NCBI GenBank assembly: GCA_024223715.1
Contig: JAAEOA010000352.1
Coordinates: 1-64,000, forward strand
Length of the DNA: 64,000 nt
Direction: 5' to 3'
From: a bacterium
GTDB taxonomy: Bacteria; Krumholzibacteriota; Krumholzibacteriia; LZORAL124-64-63
The notes under the pieces were generated by a model. That model worked only from the letters and a program-made list of their open reading frames with translations. It did no database searches and was not told where the DNA came from. Below, piece after piece: positions 27,429-42,368 of the stretch. Made by a program: the position numbers and the translations under genes. The stretch's first letter is position 1, and every line of letters begins with the position of its first letter.

Positions 27429-29162
27429 TTAACTCTGGAGTGTCAGTTTGGCCAGGCGACGTCCAACATCAAGAAAACCGGATTCCGATTCGTTGATCAT
27501 TTCGAACAACCTGAGGGCTTCGTCTTCGCGATGAGCTTGCTCGTGGGCTCGGGCAATGTGATAAAGCAAACCAAAATATTCTCGGCTGCCTTCATCAGGA
27601 ACATCCAAACCATCGGTTAGTATGGCAATAGCTTCTTCAACCTGGCCATTGCGCAGCAGGGAGATTCCCCACATCTCATACGCCCGAACGGAAAACTCCG
27701 GGTGGCAGGATGCTTTTTGGAAACTGTCAGAAGCTTTATCGTGCATTCCCATTTCCAGGTATACCATTCCCATTTCGTACAGGCTGGCCGGATCATCTTC
27801 GGCCGATTCGCCCCCGAGCTGGGAGCCAATTTCATCGCTGATGGTTTCCACTTCTTTTACAGGAGCCTGATAAGATGATTCGCTGTCATCGGATAGTATT
27901 TCATCCAACAAATTGATTTTTGGTTTTTCTTCTGTCGGTTCCGTGGAGAAATCTGTGGGGAATGAATCAACACCGGCAGGAACTGCCTCGGAAGATTCTT
28001 CCGTTTCCGTTTCGCCCTGGTTTTCAACTTGGGAGGTGGCCTGAGCAATCAAGTCATCAAAATTGGTCCCGGAATCGGCATCCAGATTGAAACATCCACT
28101 ATCGTCAACCTGTGAATCGGTCTCGGGGACACTCTTTTCAAAATCATGATCAACCGGTTCTGGAGTAGCAGGTGTTGAAACATCCTGAATTGATTTATCC
28201 TGAACAATGGACAGTTCGTTTGGTTCATCAAGATTAATTCCACCAAAATCGGTCTCAGCCGCTGGCGAACCACCGATTGTTTCCGGATCTGGATCCGGAG
28301 TGCTGTCCACAGGAATGATAACTTCTTTTTCCGCAACTGGATCGGCAGTTGCTTCAGAAGTTGTTTCAGAAGAAAAATCGGCAAATGGATCAACGGAAGC
28401 TGGTTCTTCCGGGATTTCAATAACCTCCAGAACCTCATCTTCAACTTTTTCTTCTGCAGAGGTATCAAAGCTCATTGAATCGAAGTCCACAGTGGCTTGG
28501 GCAGTGTTGTCAACACCACCATCACGTTTTTGCCAACGTGTGTATTCGGGATAGTTAGCCAGTCCAGGAATCTGGTTTATGACCTCTTCGACCATTTTAC
28601 TCGCAGGTTCCCGTTCGCCAGCGGCCCATTTAAGCACACCCATCTGAATTTGAATTCGGCCTGATTCCTGAGTCATATTCCACATCCGGAAAACTTTCAG
28701 CAGGCTATCCAGAATTTCGGTATGATCAGGATATAGTTCAAAAAGTTTGACGCACCGTTTCAGAAAAATTTCCTTAATATCACTGCTGAGCTCCTCGTTA
28801 TTTTCCAGGAAAATCAGCGCGTGATTGGCCCCTTCCATTAAGAGGCCCTGTATGGCGCGACTTTCAGCCAGGAACCAATGTGCGTTGATATTTTTGGCAT
28901 CGTGACGAAGAATTTTTTTATAAATGGCCACCGCATTGTTGAACAGCCCGGTTTTTCGGTACTTTGAAGCAGCACTGAGGAAGTGGCTGACACCCCGTGG
29001 GGTTTGCCCTGCTTTGAGACAAAGATCACCCAATTCATTAATTAAGGTAGGATTGCTTTTGTCCAGTTCCAGAATCTGTTCATATAAAGAGACAGCCTGT
29101 TCCCAGTCACGCTTTTTCCCAGCCTGATAGGCATCTTGTTTTAATTGGCTTAACTTCGACAA
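27429..29162 (-). CDS. TPR protein with long acidic low-complexity linker
   Basis: N- and C-terminal TPR blocks (YEQILELDKSNPTLINELGDL; YLEMGMHDKASDSFQKA) separated by a D/E/S/T/P-rich region of about 230 aa. Confidence 0.85.
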   Translation of the reverse strand: MSKLSQLKQDAYQAGKKRDWEQAVSLYEQILELDKSNPTLINELGDLCLKAGQTPRGVSHFLSAASKYRKTGLFNNAVAIYKKILRHDAKNINAHWFLAESRAIQGLLMEGANHALIFLENNEELSSDIKEIFLKRCVKLFELYPDHTEILDSLLKVFRMWNMTQESGRIQIQMGVLKWAAGEREPASKMVEEVINQIPGLANYPEYTRWQKRDGGVDNTAQATVDFDSMSFDTSAEEKVEDEVLEVIEIPEEPASVDPFADFSSETTSEATADPVAEKEVIIPVDSTPDPDPETIGGSPAAETDFGGINLDEPNELSIVQDKSIQDVSTPATPEPVDHDFEKSVPETDSQVDDSGCFNLDADSGTNFDDLIAQATSQVENQGETETEESSEAVPAGVDSFPTDFSTEPTEEKPKINLLDEILSDDSESSYQAPVKEVETISDEIGSQLGGESAEDDPASLYEMGMVYLEMGMHDKASDSFQKASCHPEFSVRAYEMWGISLLRNGQVEEAIAILTDGLDVPDEGSREYFGLLYHIARAHEQAHREDEALRLFEMINESESGFLDVGRRLAKLTLQS

Positions 29163-29304
29163 GTGGTAAACCCCGCAGACAATGTTAGTTGGTCATCTGC
29201 CCTGTTGGTTTCACCGGCCCATTCCGATGAGTCCTTGAAGTTTTATCGCCAGAAACACCCGGTGGTTTAGGGCTTTTTTTTCACATGGCATAAAAATATA
29301 AAAA

Positions 29305-30633
29305 TCAGTTATTCAGAACCCTTTGCCCACCAAGAAAAACTGTTTTGACCGGATTATGCCCGGCCCTATAAGGAATGATTCGATAGTCAGAATCATCAAG
29401 AATAAGAAAATCGGCCTTTTTACCAGGTGCCAGAGAACCCACCTCATGGCCTCGACCCAAAGCCCAAGCAGCATTCAGAGTGGAAGCAACCAGGGTTTCT
29501 GCAGGCAGCAAACGCATTTGAGTGCACGCTAGAGCCATTATCAGCGGCATGGACATGACGTTGCAACTGCCTGGGTTATAATCGCTTGCCAGAGCCAGGA
29601 TACAGCCCTGATCAATCATTTCTCTGCCAGGAGGATAGTTTTTAATTCCCAGGGAAAAGACGGTGCCGGGCAGCATGACCGCCACGGTATCGGATTGAGC
29701 CAGAGCTTGCCTTCCCTGGGAATCGATTTTTATCAGATGATCGGCCGATTGAGCCCCCAGTCTGGCAGCCAATTGAGCCCCTCCAAAAGTGGCCAGTTCA
29801 TCGGCATGAACCGTCAGTTCCATGCCCAGATCCCGGGCACGGCTGAGAATGATCAGGCTTTCTTCCAGGTCAAAAACCGTAGGCTCACAGAATACATCGC
29901 AGCGTTCCGCTAGATTTTCAGCTTTCACCCGAACCAGGATTTCGTCAGTCACCAGATCAACATAAGCTCGTCGGTTGTCTTTGTATTCTTTGGGGATTTC
30001 GTGAGCAGCGAGACAGGTTCGGACCAGGCGAATGCCAACATTTTCAGCCGCTCTGCCAGCAGCTCTCAGCATTTTCAGTTCATCTTCAAGAGTGAGGCCA
30101 TAACCACTTTTTATTTCAACTGTTGTGGTTCCATAGGAAAGCATTTCCTGCAACCGGCCGGTGGTCAGATCGACCAATTCTTCTTCGCTGCGTTGCCGCA
30201 GATCGCTCACAGATGAGTGAATTCCACCCCCGGCAGCAGCAATTTCCAAATAAGTTTCGCCCTTGATGCGGCGTTCGTATTCATCCTGACGGGTTTTTCC
30301 AAAAACACTATGAGTATGAGGGTCCACGAACCCGGGAATAACCGCAAAGCCGTCCGCATCAACAACCTCAAGCTCAACCGGGAGGTTTCCGAGGGATTCA
30401 CATTGTAAAACGTCTTTTAGTAATTCCGGTTCCGGCCCCACGGCTGCAATTTTATCTTCGCATATCAAAAGAGCGGCATTTTCAATCATGCCCAGTTCAG
30501 ACATTTCAGTCCGCCGTCGGGGACCCGCTTCGTTTCCCGTATCCAGAGAGCATAGTTGACCAATATTGCGAACCAATAGGCTCGGCCTATGTTTCTTTAA
30601 AAGATCAGAGTCCACTCGCAGCAGGTTACTCAT
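29305..30633 (-). CDS. hutI: Imidazolonepropionase
   Basis: VIPGFVDPHTHSVFGKTRQDEYERRIKGETYLEIAAAGGGIHSS...; start trimmed to MSNLLRV. Confidence 0.95.
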   Translation of the reverse strand: MSNLLRVDSDLLKKHRPSLLVRNIGQLCSLDTGNEAGPRRRTEMSELGMIENAALLICEDKIAAVGPEPELLKDVLQCESLGNLPVELEVVDADGFAVIPGFVDPHTHSVFGKTRQDEYERRIKGETYLEIAAAGGGIHSSVSDLRQRSEEELVDLTTGRLQEMLSYGTTTVEIKSGYGLTLEDELKMLRAAGRAAENVGIRLVRTCLAAHEIPKEYKDNRRAYVDLVTDEILVRVKAENLAERCDVFCEPTVFDLEESLIILSRARDLGMELTVHADELATFGGAQLAARLGAQSADHLIKIDSQGRQALAQSDTVAVMLPGTVFSLGIKNYPPGREMIDQGCILALASDYNPGSCNVMSMPLIMALACTQMRLLPAETLVASTLNAAWALGRGHEVGSLAPGKKADFLILDDSDYRIIPYRAGHNPVKTVFLGGQRVLNN

Positions 30634-30671
30634 TAATATCTCCCGTTTTAGCAAACGTTTAATGGAACAGG

Positions 30672-32252
30672 TCAGGCAATAGGATCCAGACATTTCAACG
30701 TTGCAGCAGGAATTTCACCCTGTCGCATCCATGCAGTGATAATTTCCAGGTCTTCTGTTAAAGGCCGGTCGGCAGGGCCCAGATCAATGCGTTTGTCCAT
30801 GGCCTTAATCAAATCATTCAAGGGAGTTGATAGTTGAAGTTGAGACCGATTACCGGAATCAGCCAAATCCTGGCGGGTGATAAACTGAAGGGCCCTCGCG
30901 GCAGTGATCAGTTCCACAGCAATGACCGTACGGGTTCTCGCAAGAACTCCGGCCAGTTTAACTGCCGAGACGCTACCCATGCTGACATGATCTTCCTGGC
31001 CATCACTAGTGGGAACAGAATCCACAGCAGCGGGAAAAGCTTTGGATTTATTTTCCGTCACCAGAGCAGCCGTCAAATACTGAGCAATCATGAGACCGGA
31101 TTCCAGGCCTGGCTGGCCGGCCAAAAAGCGGGGCAGCCGTCCCCCATTTCCCCCGAGCAACAGATTAACCCGACGGTCGCTGATATTAGCCAACTCGCTA
31201 GTGGCCTGATACAAAAAATCCAGCTGAAAGGCCAAAGGCTGGCCGTGGAAATGGCCTCCGGTAACCACTTCCTTTTCTTCGGGCAATAGCACCGGGTTAT
31301 CGGTTACTGATCCAGCTTCACGCACAAAAACTTCCGTGACTTGCCGCACCACTCCCAGAGTTGAGCCCAAAACCTGAGGACTGCAACGAACTGAATAAGG
31401 ATCCTGAACACGGGGACAATCGTAGTGGCCAGCCAGAACCTGACTGCCCTGGAGTAAATTTCGGAAACTGTGAGCGATGTCACCAATTTCCTTATGTGGC
31501 CGAACACTGTGGTACTTTTCTCCGAAAGGAAGAGCGCTTCCTTCCAGAGCCTCCAGAGACAGCGCTGCAGCCAAGGTGGCCCAACGGACCAATTGTTTGC
31601 TTTGACCGGCGGCAAGCAACCCCAGACTGTTCATCAGCTGAGTTCCATTGATCAGGGCTAAACCTTCTTTGGCTTCCAGAACCAGTGGCTGACGTCCTCT
31701 GGACTCCAAATCAGGACCAGCAGGTCGACGCCGGCCTTGATTGTCCAGCAAATGCCCCTCACCCATCAGCACTAAAGCTAAATGCGAGAGGGGAGCCAAA
31801 TCGCCCGAAGCTCCTACCGAGCCACGGCTGGGAATGAACGGGTGAAGGTTTTCTTCCAATAACCACAGCAATTGCTCAATGACTTCAACCCGAGCGCCAG
31901 AAAAACCGTGAGAAAGACTCATGGCCCGTAAAAAGATCATCCCCCTGGCCTGACTCAGAGAAAGAGGCTCGCCCCATCCCACAGCGTGGCTCCGGATTAA
32001 ATTCCTCTGCAAAGCAGTTTGTTGTTCCAGAGGAATAACAGTGTCGGCTAAACGACCGAACCCGGTATTCACTCCATAAATCCGTTTGGAAGATGAAGCA
32101 AGACTCTGCCTAAACTGGTCGCACCGTTCCACTTTTTGCCGGGATGATTCAGAAAGAATCACCGATATTTGCCCGTGACATATGTTTTCAAAAACTTCCA
32201 GATCCAAAGGTGATTCACCAATGACAAACAAATCCTTTTGAGCAGATTTCAA
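30672..32252 (-). CDS. hutH: Histidine ammonia-lyase
   Basis: MIO motif GSVGASGDLAPLSHLAL, VNTGFGRLAD. Confidence 0.96.
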   Translation of the reverse strand: MKSAQKDLFVIGESPLDLEVFENICHGQISVILSESSRQKVERCDQFRQSLASSSKRIYGVNTGFGRLADTVIPLEQQTALQRNLIRSHAVGWGEPLSLSQARGMIFLRAMSLSHGFSGARVEVIEQLLWLLEENLHPFIPSRGSVGASGDLAPLSHLALVLMGEGHLLDNQGRRRPAGPDLESRGRQPLVLEAKEGLALINGTQLMNSLGLLAAGQSKQLVRWATLAAALSLEALEGSALPFGEKYHSVRPHKEIGDIAHSFRNLLQGSQVLAGHYDCPRVQDPYSVRCSPQVLGSTLGVVRQVTEVFVREAGSVTDNPVLLPEEKEVVTGGHFHGQPLAFQLDFLYQATSELANISDRRVNLLLGGNGGRLPRFLAGQPGLESGLMIAQYLTAALVTENKSKAFPAAVDSVPTSDGQEDHVSMGSVSAVKLAGVLARTRTVIAVELITAARALQFITRQDLADSGNRSQLQLSTPLNDLIKAMDKRIDLGPADRPLTEDLEIITAWMRQGEIPAATLKCLDPIA

Positions 32253-32276
32253 AACAATATCTCCGTGGTCAGTGTC

Positions 32277-37102
<4,826 letters not shown>

Positions 37103-38968
37103 TTAAAATGATTCCTGAAGAGCGACGTGCAATTTGGCTTGATCAAAATCCACTGTACCGGGAAATCCGATGGCCAAATTGATGTCTCCGGCTCCGGTAC
37201 GGGCCAGAATGCCCAAACCGTAACCTCGGGGCCAGCCCTGCACCAGCAAGCGATGAGTTTCATCATCAGGCAAGGGATCAGACTGGGAAAACTCAAAGTA
37301 CCCCAGGTCGTAGAAAGTGTAAAGGCGTGACCCCTGAGCCCTGCCAATTCGCAATTCCAGTGCCCCCCAGGCAGCCCTGGAACCGTGGAACTCATCTTCC
37401 CGGTATCCCCGCAAGGTTGCCGCTCCACCAAAGCGAAATTGCTCAGACAAGGGCACATCATCGCTGCCGCCGGTAAGCTGGCGGTAACTGCTTCGGCCAA
37501 AAATCCCCACCGTCTCAGTTAGCCACCATTCGGCACTGAGGTCCCCAGAATAAATTCGCTGGGTGACCGCTTCACCCAGTTGTAAATTGGGTGAACTTTG
37601 GTTCTCATCGTCCGGATCGTCGGCTCGAAGGCCAGAAGATCGGTAGGCAGTTTCCAAAGCAAAAAGTCCGCTCCAACCGCTTTTGGTTCGATCACCCCGA
37701 TTGTGCAGGAGGGCTCCTCGTCCACGCAACCTCTGGGTATTTACCAATGATCCAGTGGGGAAAGTGGAACGGTCCCAGCCAATACCCAACTCCACTCCCC
37801 ACAACGCCACCACCGACATACGCCAACGGTTGTCGAGCCGGAATCGGGTATAGGATTCTTTTTGAACTTCGTTGTCGAGAATCCATTCCATATCCAGGGG
37901 TGTACCAAAAGCCAGGGGCTCCAGATAGGAAAAACCAAACCAGGATTTACTATTGCCATCGTCTCGCCAACCCAAGCCCAGACTTCTGCCGGTTCCGGCC
38001 ATATTAGGCAATTTCAGGTCCACTTCACCACTTAGACGGCTGCCTTCTTCACCATCTTTACGGCTGAGGCCGAGCATGACCTGAAAACGGTTCACTTTAT
38101 TTTTTTCAACCACCGGGAAATGAATACCTACCGTGTCTCTGCTGGTTGTCAAATAGACCTCTGGTTTGCCCACCTGGGCATACAAGTCCCGGGCTAAAAG
38201 ACGGTCTGCAGCCCTTTGGAGGTCGGAATGGCGCAGAATTTCACCATGGCGCAACCCCGTGGTCCGGGTCAGGAAGTGAGAAGCCCGCTGGGAAGCCAAC
38301 GTGCTGCTGATTGGCCCAATAATGGCCACCCTTCCGGGAATGAGTTTTACCTGAAGAGTGACTTGAGCTTTCTGCAAATCCAACTGGGTTTTGCTGGTGA
38401 CCCATCGAGCGAATGGATAACCCTGTTCTCCCACCCCAAGCAGAATCCGGTCAATTCCACGGCGCATGACCTGGGAGTCATAATAATCTCCCGGCCTGGG
38501 AAGCCATAAATCCAATAAGTGTTTTTTTCCGGGGAAATCGTCCCCTTTCACTTCTATCTGTGCCCATTTGAAACGAGGACCAACATTCAGACGAAGAGTG
38601 TCCTGGCCGAAAATCTCCGCAGCCAGGAAACCTCTCTGGTTCCAACGTTCCTGAATAAGCGAAGCGGCAGACCGACGACGGGACATGGAGTCTTCCTGAG
38701 CGGCGCCCCCCACCCACCGGCGCAATATGGCCAGACTGTCGGACGAGGTGGTAAAAGCAGTGGGTAGTTCAGAAAAAGTCAGATTCGGGTCCTGCCCGGA
38801 CAGCCATTTCCTGTCTTCGGCTAACCACATTTTTTCTTGTACCGATTCTGATGAATCATCGACCCGAACAATGACTCTGGCGAAGACCGTGGTACCGGTG
38901 GCAAACAGGACCCACAAAATCAGCATCTGCTGGAATCTAGAAACGTGCCGTTGATTCAAGCCGAACAT
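37103..38968 (-). CDS. Omp85-superfamily outer-membrane protein (BamA/TamA/TpsB-like)
   Basis: POTRA-like repeats; FRFGGAATLRGYREDEFHG barrel motif; C-terminal phenylalanine LHVALQESF; start trimmed to MFGLNQRHV. Confidence 0.85.
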   Translation of the reverse strand: MFGLNQRHVSRFQQMLILWVLFATGTTVFARVIVRVDDSSESVQEKMWLAEDRKWLSGQDPNLTFSELPTAFTTSSDSLAILRRWVGGAAQEDSMSRRRSAASLIQERWNQRGFLAAEIFGQDTLRLNVGPRFKWAQIEVKGDDFPGKKHLLDLWLPRPGDYYDSQVMRRGIDRILLGVGEQGYPFARWVTSKTQLDLQKAQVTLQVKLIPGRVAIIGPISSTLASQRASHFLTRTTGLRHGEILRHSDLQRAADRLLARDLYAQVGKPEVYLTTSRDTVGIHFPVVEKNKVNRFQVMLGLSRKDGEEGSRLSGEVDLKLPNMAGTGRSLGLGWRDDGNSKSWFGFSYLEPLAFGTPLDMEWILDNEVQKESYTRFRLDNRWRMSVVALWGVELGIGWDRSTFPTGSLVNTQRLRGRGALLHNRGDRTKSGWSGLFALETAYRSSGLRADDPDDENQSSPNLQLGEAVTQRIYSGDLSAEWWLTETVGIFGRSSYRQLTGGSDDVPLSEQFRFGGAATLRGYREDEFHGSRAAWGALELRIGRAQGSRLYTFYDLGYFEFSQSDPLPDDETHRLLVQGWPRGYGLGILARTGAGDINLAIGFPGTVDFDQAKLHVALQESF

Positions 38969-41900
38969 CGTGATGCCACCCCCTGTCTCCCTGTTTCCGG
39001 GCAAAATAACTCAATCCCATATCCAAATACCGGGAGGGCTCCCACCCCAGCCTAAGAGAACTTTCCACATTGCGGCCCGGTTCGGGGTAAAACCAAGGTC
39101 GCTGAGACAAATCCGGCTCGTCGCTGTTCACGCTGGAAACCCGAAGATCGGCCTGAACAGTCCATTGCTGTTTAAACTTGTGACGAATATTGGGTTTCAA
39201 GGCGTATTCCTGCTGAGAGACTCCAGAGACCTGGTCATCACGAGTGAGGTAACCAGCAGCCAGGGTCAGGCGCAAATCGGAAGAGGGTCGGTAAGTATAA
39301 CCCAACTCGGCTTCGCGGCTGAGGCTTTCGTAACTTCGCCGGCTGCTGCTGGCACTTTCCTGCGAAGCACGACGCTCGTCTCGTTGAAGAATCTTGGCCA
39401 CAACCGAACTGCGACGGCCAATATTTACCGTTGATTTAACCTGGTACCCCCGAAGTAAGCGGTCTTCGGGATGATCGGCAAACTGACGATCCATGGTCTC
39501 CCGGTAATCAAATTTTCCTCTTAAGTCCACCGTTCGAATGTGCTGCAGAAAAGTCAGTTCTTCCGAGAAATTAAAATCTCCCAACACCGTTTCGTCCGGA
39601 TTAAAAATTGACTTTGGATGCAATTTCAACAATGACGCCACATCGTCTGTGGTGCTGCGTCCTTCCACAGAAACTTGAGTATTGGAAGTCCAGGCACCGT
39701 ACAACTTGTCTTTGCCCAGAAACTGAAATCCCTGTCGCCAGTTCATATCCACAACGACGGCTGTTGTGGCAACCAGACTGTCTGTGGCAGCCTGAACCAA
39801 ATTATATTCACCAAGACCCGGCCCAAGATAGTCACCATTCTCGTTATAATCTCCGTTGCCTTCTCCAACAAAAACAATCTGACGGTCCAGGACCCGGGAA
39901 CGGCTATTATCCAATCGATAACCAAAGGACCAGTCGCTGACCGTTCGGTCCCATTGACCGGAAACATTCAAACGACCCAGCCGGGTGCTCTGATCAGGCC
40001 CTTCATTGTGTTTGATTTCCCGCAAAGTTCCTTCCCCCACAACTCGCATGCCGCCGATGAGCGAGGAAATCAATCCGGCCTGATACGTCCGGCTATCTCT
40101 TTCGGTTTTCCAGCTGCCGGTGACAAGAGAATCTGCCAGTCCACGGTTGAAGTTCAAATGCCAATCAAAGCTTTGCCCTGAAGTTGATTTAAGGCCAAAA
40201 CCAGTTTCTTCAAGACTAAAACCCGCCGCCCGGTTGCTGCCAATGGTTGCATCCTGCCAGGATTGCATTTTATAGCGGACATCGGGTTCCACCGGCCCCA
40301 GCTTCCAGCGTATTTGATGCAAACGGCTGGTCCTTTGAATATCCAGAGGGTCAATTCCATCGGCCGCGGTGGCACCTTGCTCACGATGAAGACCCGATCC
40401 GCCAGCAAGGGCCCAAACAGCCTGACCCATTAGCTGATCTGCTTCCAGACTCTGGCCGTGTCGCAAACTTCCCCAGTTTCCTTTTAGCTCAATTTTTTTA
40501 TTGTCCTGGCCCATGGTCCAGGAAGCGGTAGCTCCGGATTCCTGATCTTTTTGGTCGAGAAACCCAATACGCCGAGCCCGGTCGGACAGCCCCCACCGAT
40601 CGTAATCGAATACAGTTTTGTGCACCTGGAAAGGTTTAAAACCCTCTTCACTCATTTCCCAAAAGCCATCAAATTCAACTAGCCCCAAGGAGGTATTTCC
40701 AAGGTTCAAATTTGTTGGTGCCACATGTCCGGAAAATCGACCAGCCATGGATTGATTGTCCTCATTATCAATTTCAGATAACTGGTTCAAATCAAGATTC
40801 CCAAAATTCCATTCACCCAAAAAATGGGTGCCACTGGTATCGCCCAAGCTGCTGGTTAAACTGGCCACACTCTGCATTTGCGGACGGGACAAAGGTCGGC
40901 CAATTCGGTAATTCCCCTGCTCATCGCCTTGATGTACAAAGACCTTCTGCCCCGTCTCGGTTAAAAAATCGAGAGTATAGTCACCATTGTCAGTACCCAC
41001 ATGAAAGAGGGAGAGGTTGAAATTGCCACCGTTGGGGTTATAAACATAGATGGTTTTACCGCCAACATCGGCCTGATCGTACAAGCCGGCACCCGGTTCC
41101 GCCTCGGAAACACCGGAAGCGACAGCCAGAAGAGGGTCGTCCCCGGCAGCAGCCAGAGTGGCTTCGTCATCAGCGGTCAACTCACCTGTGCGCAACCGGT
41201 GTGGGTCGTCTTTTTCACGAATGATTCTGGCATGAAATTGTCCGGGCAAATCAAGGCCGGCAATGGTGAAAGCCGTACCCGCACCGCCTCCCATGACGGT
41301 GCGGCCATAAGGGCCTTCACCTTGCTCATATTCAACAACAATAGTTGATTCTGCGGTGATGAGTTTTCGGTAAGTAAAAGTGATGCTTCCACGAACATAA
41401 TCGATTGTGTAATCACGGTCTGCACCTCGGGTCAGAACAGTTCCATCGAGGGTTACTTTTTCACTGCCAGCCACCAGAAATAAATTTTGTCCACCCCCGG
41501 CCCCAGCCAGAAAATACGGTCCCTGATTTGACTCCTGACCTCGAATTTGCAATGTTCGATAGAGCCCTCGGGGCGATCCTGCCAAAGCTTCAAAATTTGC
41601 TTGTCCCGGGTGAGCTTCCAGAGAAAATCCCTGCAATTTTCGACGGTAGTTCCCATAAGTGGAACCGGACCGTCGAGCAATAAAATCACCCAGAGTCGCA
41701 CTCCAGTTTTCAGCAATCATTTCCACAAGGACTTTGTCAATATCGCGTAACTCTTCCGTATTGCCTTCAGGTATTACCGGCAGGTTGTCGTCGGAAAGAA
41801 AAGCCCGCACTGCAATATCGTCTGTCAATTGGCCCATAATTGTAAGACGCAGATTTTGGTCGACCGTCATTTCCCTGCGGTTCCCGGAACTTACCTGAAC

Positions 41901-42368
41901 AGTTTTACTACCACTGACTTCCAGGTTGCCGGCGCTCCACATATTGTCGGAAAAGGTGGGTGTGCTGGATGACTCCAGCCGGCCGGTAGCCGGATTCAAG
42001 GTGGGCGGTTTGGCGACAGGACGCAGGTCCAGTCTTGGGGGTACGGCTACCGGCAGATAACTGTACTGAACAACCACCAGGGCTTTTTCTTCCGAGACAG
42101 ACCACAAACGCAGAGGAATGATCAGCCCACTTCGCGAACGGACCTGAAAATCCTCACCCTGAATCCAGGGATGCCCATCGACATAAATTTTAACTGAATT
42201 TCGGTCCAGAAAAGTGTGTTCCAATTGCAACGGGTTGTCGCGCACCGGACCCAGAATGAATTCTGTTTCCTGTCGATAGCTGGTATCATCGGAAAAGGCA
42301 ATCAGGGGCAGCAAACCCGGCAGGAGGCACAGCAGAGCCCACATCGTGAACCTGCGTGCAAAAATCAT
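38937..42368 (-). CDS. Large putative outer-membrane beta-barrel or cell-surface protein, weakly SprA-reminiscent N-terminal repeats
   Basis: Signal peptide; repeats of the form NSVKIYVDGHPWIQGEDFQVRSRSGLI and VTLDGTVLTRGADRDYTIDYVRGSITF; alternating amphipathic strands; C-terminal RLESTARF. Confidence 0.65.
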   Translation of the reverse strand: MIFARRFTMWALLCLLPGLLPLIAFSDDTSYRQETEFILGPVRDNPLQLEHTFLDRNSVKIYVDGHPWIQGEDFQVRSRSGLIIPLRLWSVSEEKALVVVQYSYLPVAVPPRLDLRPVAKPPTLNPATGRLESSSTPTFSDNMWSAGNLEVSGSKTVQVSSGNRREMTVDQNLRLTIMGQLTDDIAVRAFLSDDNLPVIPEGNTEELRDIDKVLVEMIAENWSATLGDFIARRSGSTYGNYRRKLQGFSLEAHPGQANFEALAGSPRGLYRTLQIRGQESNQGPYFLAGAGGGQNLFLVAGSEKVTLDGTVLTRGADRDYTIDYVRGSITFTYRKLITAESTIVVEYEQGEGPYGRTVMGGGAGTAFTIAGLDLPGQFHARIIREKDDPHRLRTGELTADDEATLAAAGDDPLLAVASGVSEAEPGAGLYDQADVGGKTIYVYNPNGGNFNLSLFHVGTDNGDYTLDFLTETGQKVFVHQGDEQGNYRIGRPLSRPQMQSVASLTSSLGDTSGTHFLGEWNFGNLDLNQLSEIDNEDNQSMAGRFSGHVAPTNLNLGNTSLGLVEFDGFWEMSEEGFKPFQVHKTVFDYDRWGLSDRARRIGFLDQKDQESGATASWTMGQDNKKIELKGNWGSLRHGQSLEADQLMGQAVWALAGGSGLHREQGATAADGIDPLDIQRTSRLHQIRWKLGPVEPDVRYKMQSWQDATIGSNRAAGFSLEETGFGLKSTSGQSFDWHLNFNRGLADSLVTGSWKTERDSRTYQAGLISSLIGGMRVVGEGTLREIKHNEGPDQSTRLGRLNVSGQWDRTVSDWSFGYRLDNSRSRVLDRQIVFVGEGNGDYNENGDYLGPGLGEYNLVQAATDSLVATTAVVVDMNWRQGFQFLGKDKLYGAWTSNTQVSVEGRSTTDDVASLLKLHPKSIFNPDETVLGDFNFSEELTFLQHIRTVDLRGKFDYRETMDRQFADHPEDRLLRGYQVKSTVNIGRRSSVVAKILQRDERRASQESASSSRRSYESLSREAELGYTYRPSSDLRLTLAAGYLTRDDQVSGVSQQEYALKPNIRHKFKQQWTVQADLRVSSVNSDEPDLSQRPWFYPEPGRNVESSLRLGWEPSRYLDMGLSYFARKQGDRGWHHDVRLESTARF

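Noticed and set aside
29240-29300. Possible terminator after hutI (ACACCCGGTGGTTT... T-run)
   Set aside because: Stem is imperfect and the T-run lies on the plus strand, where no gene ends
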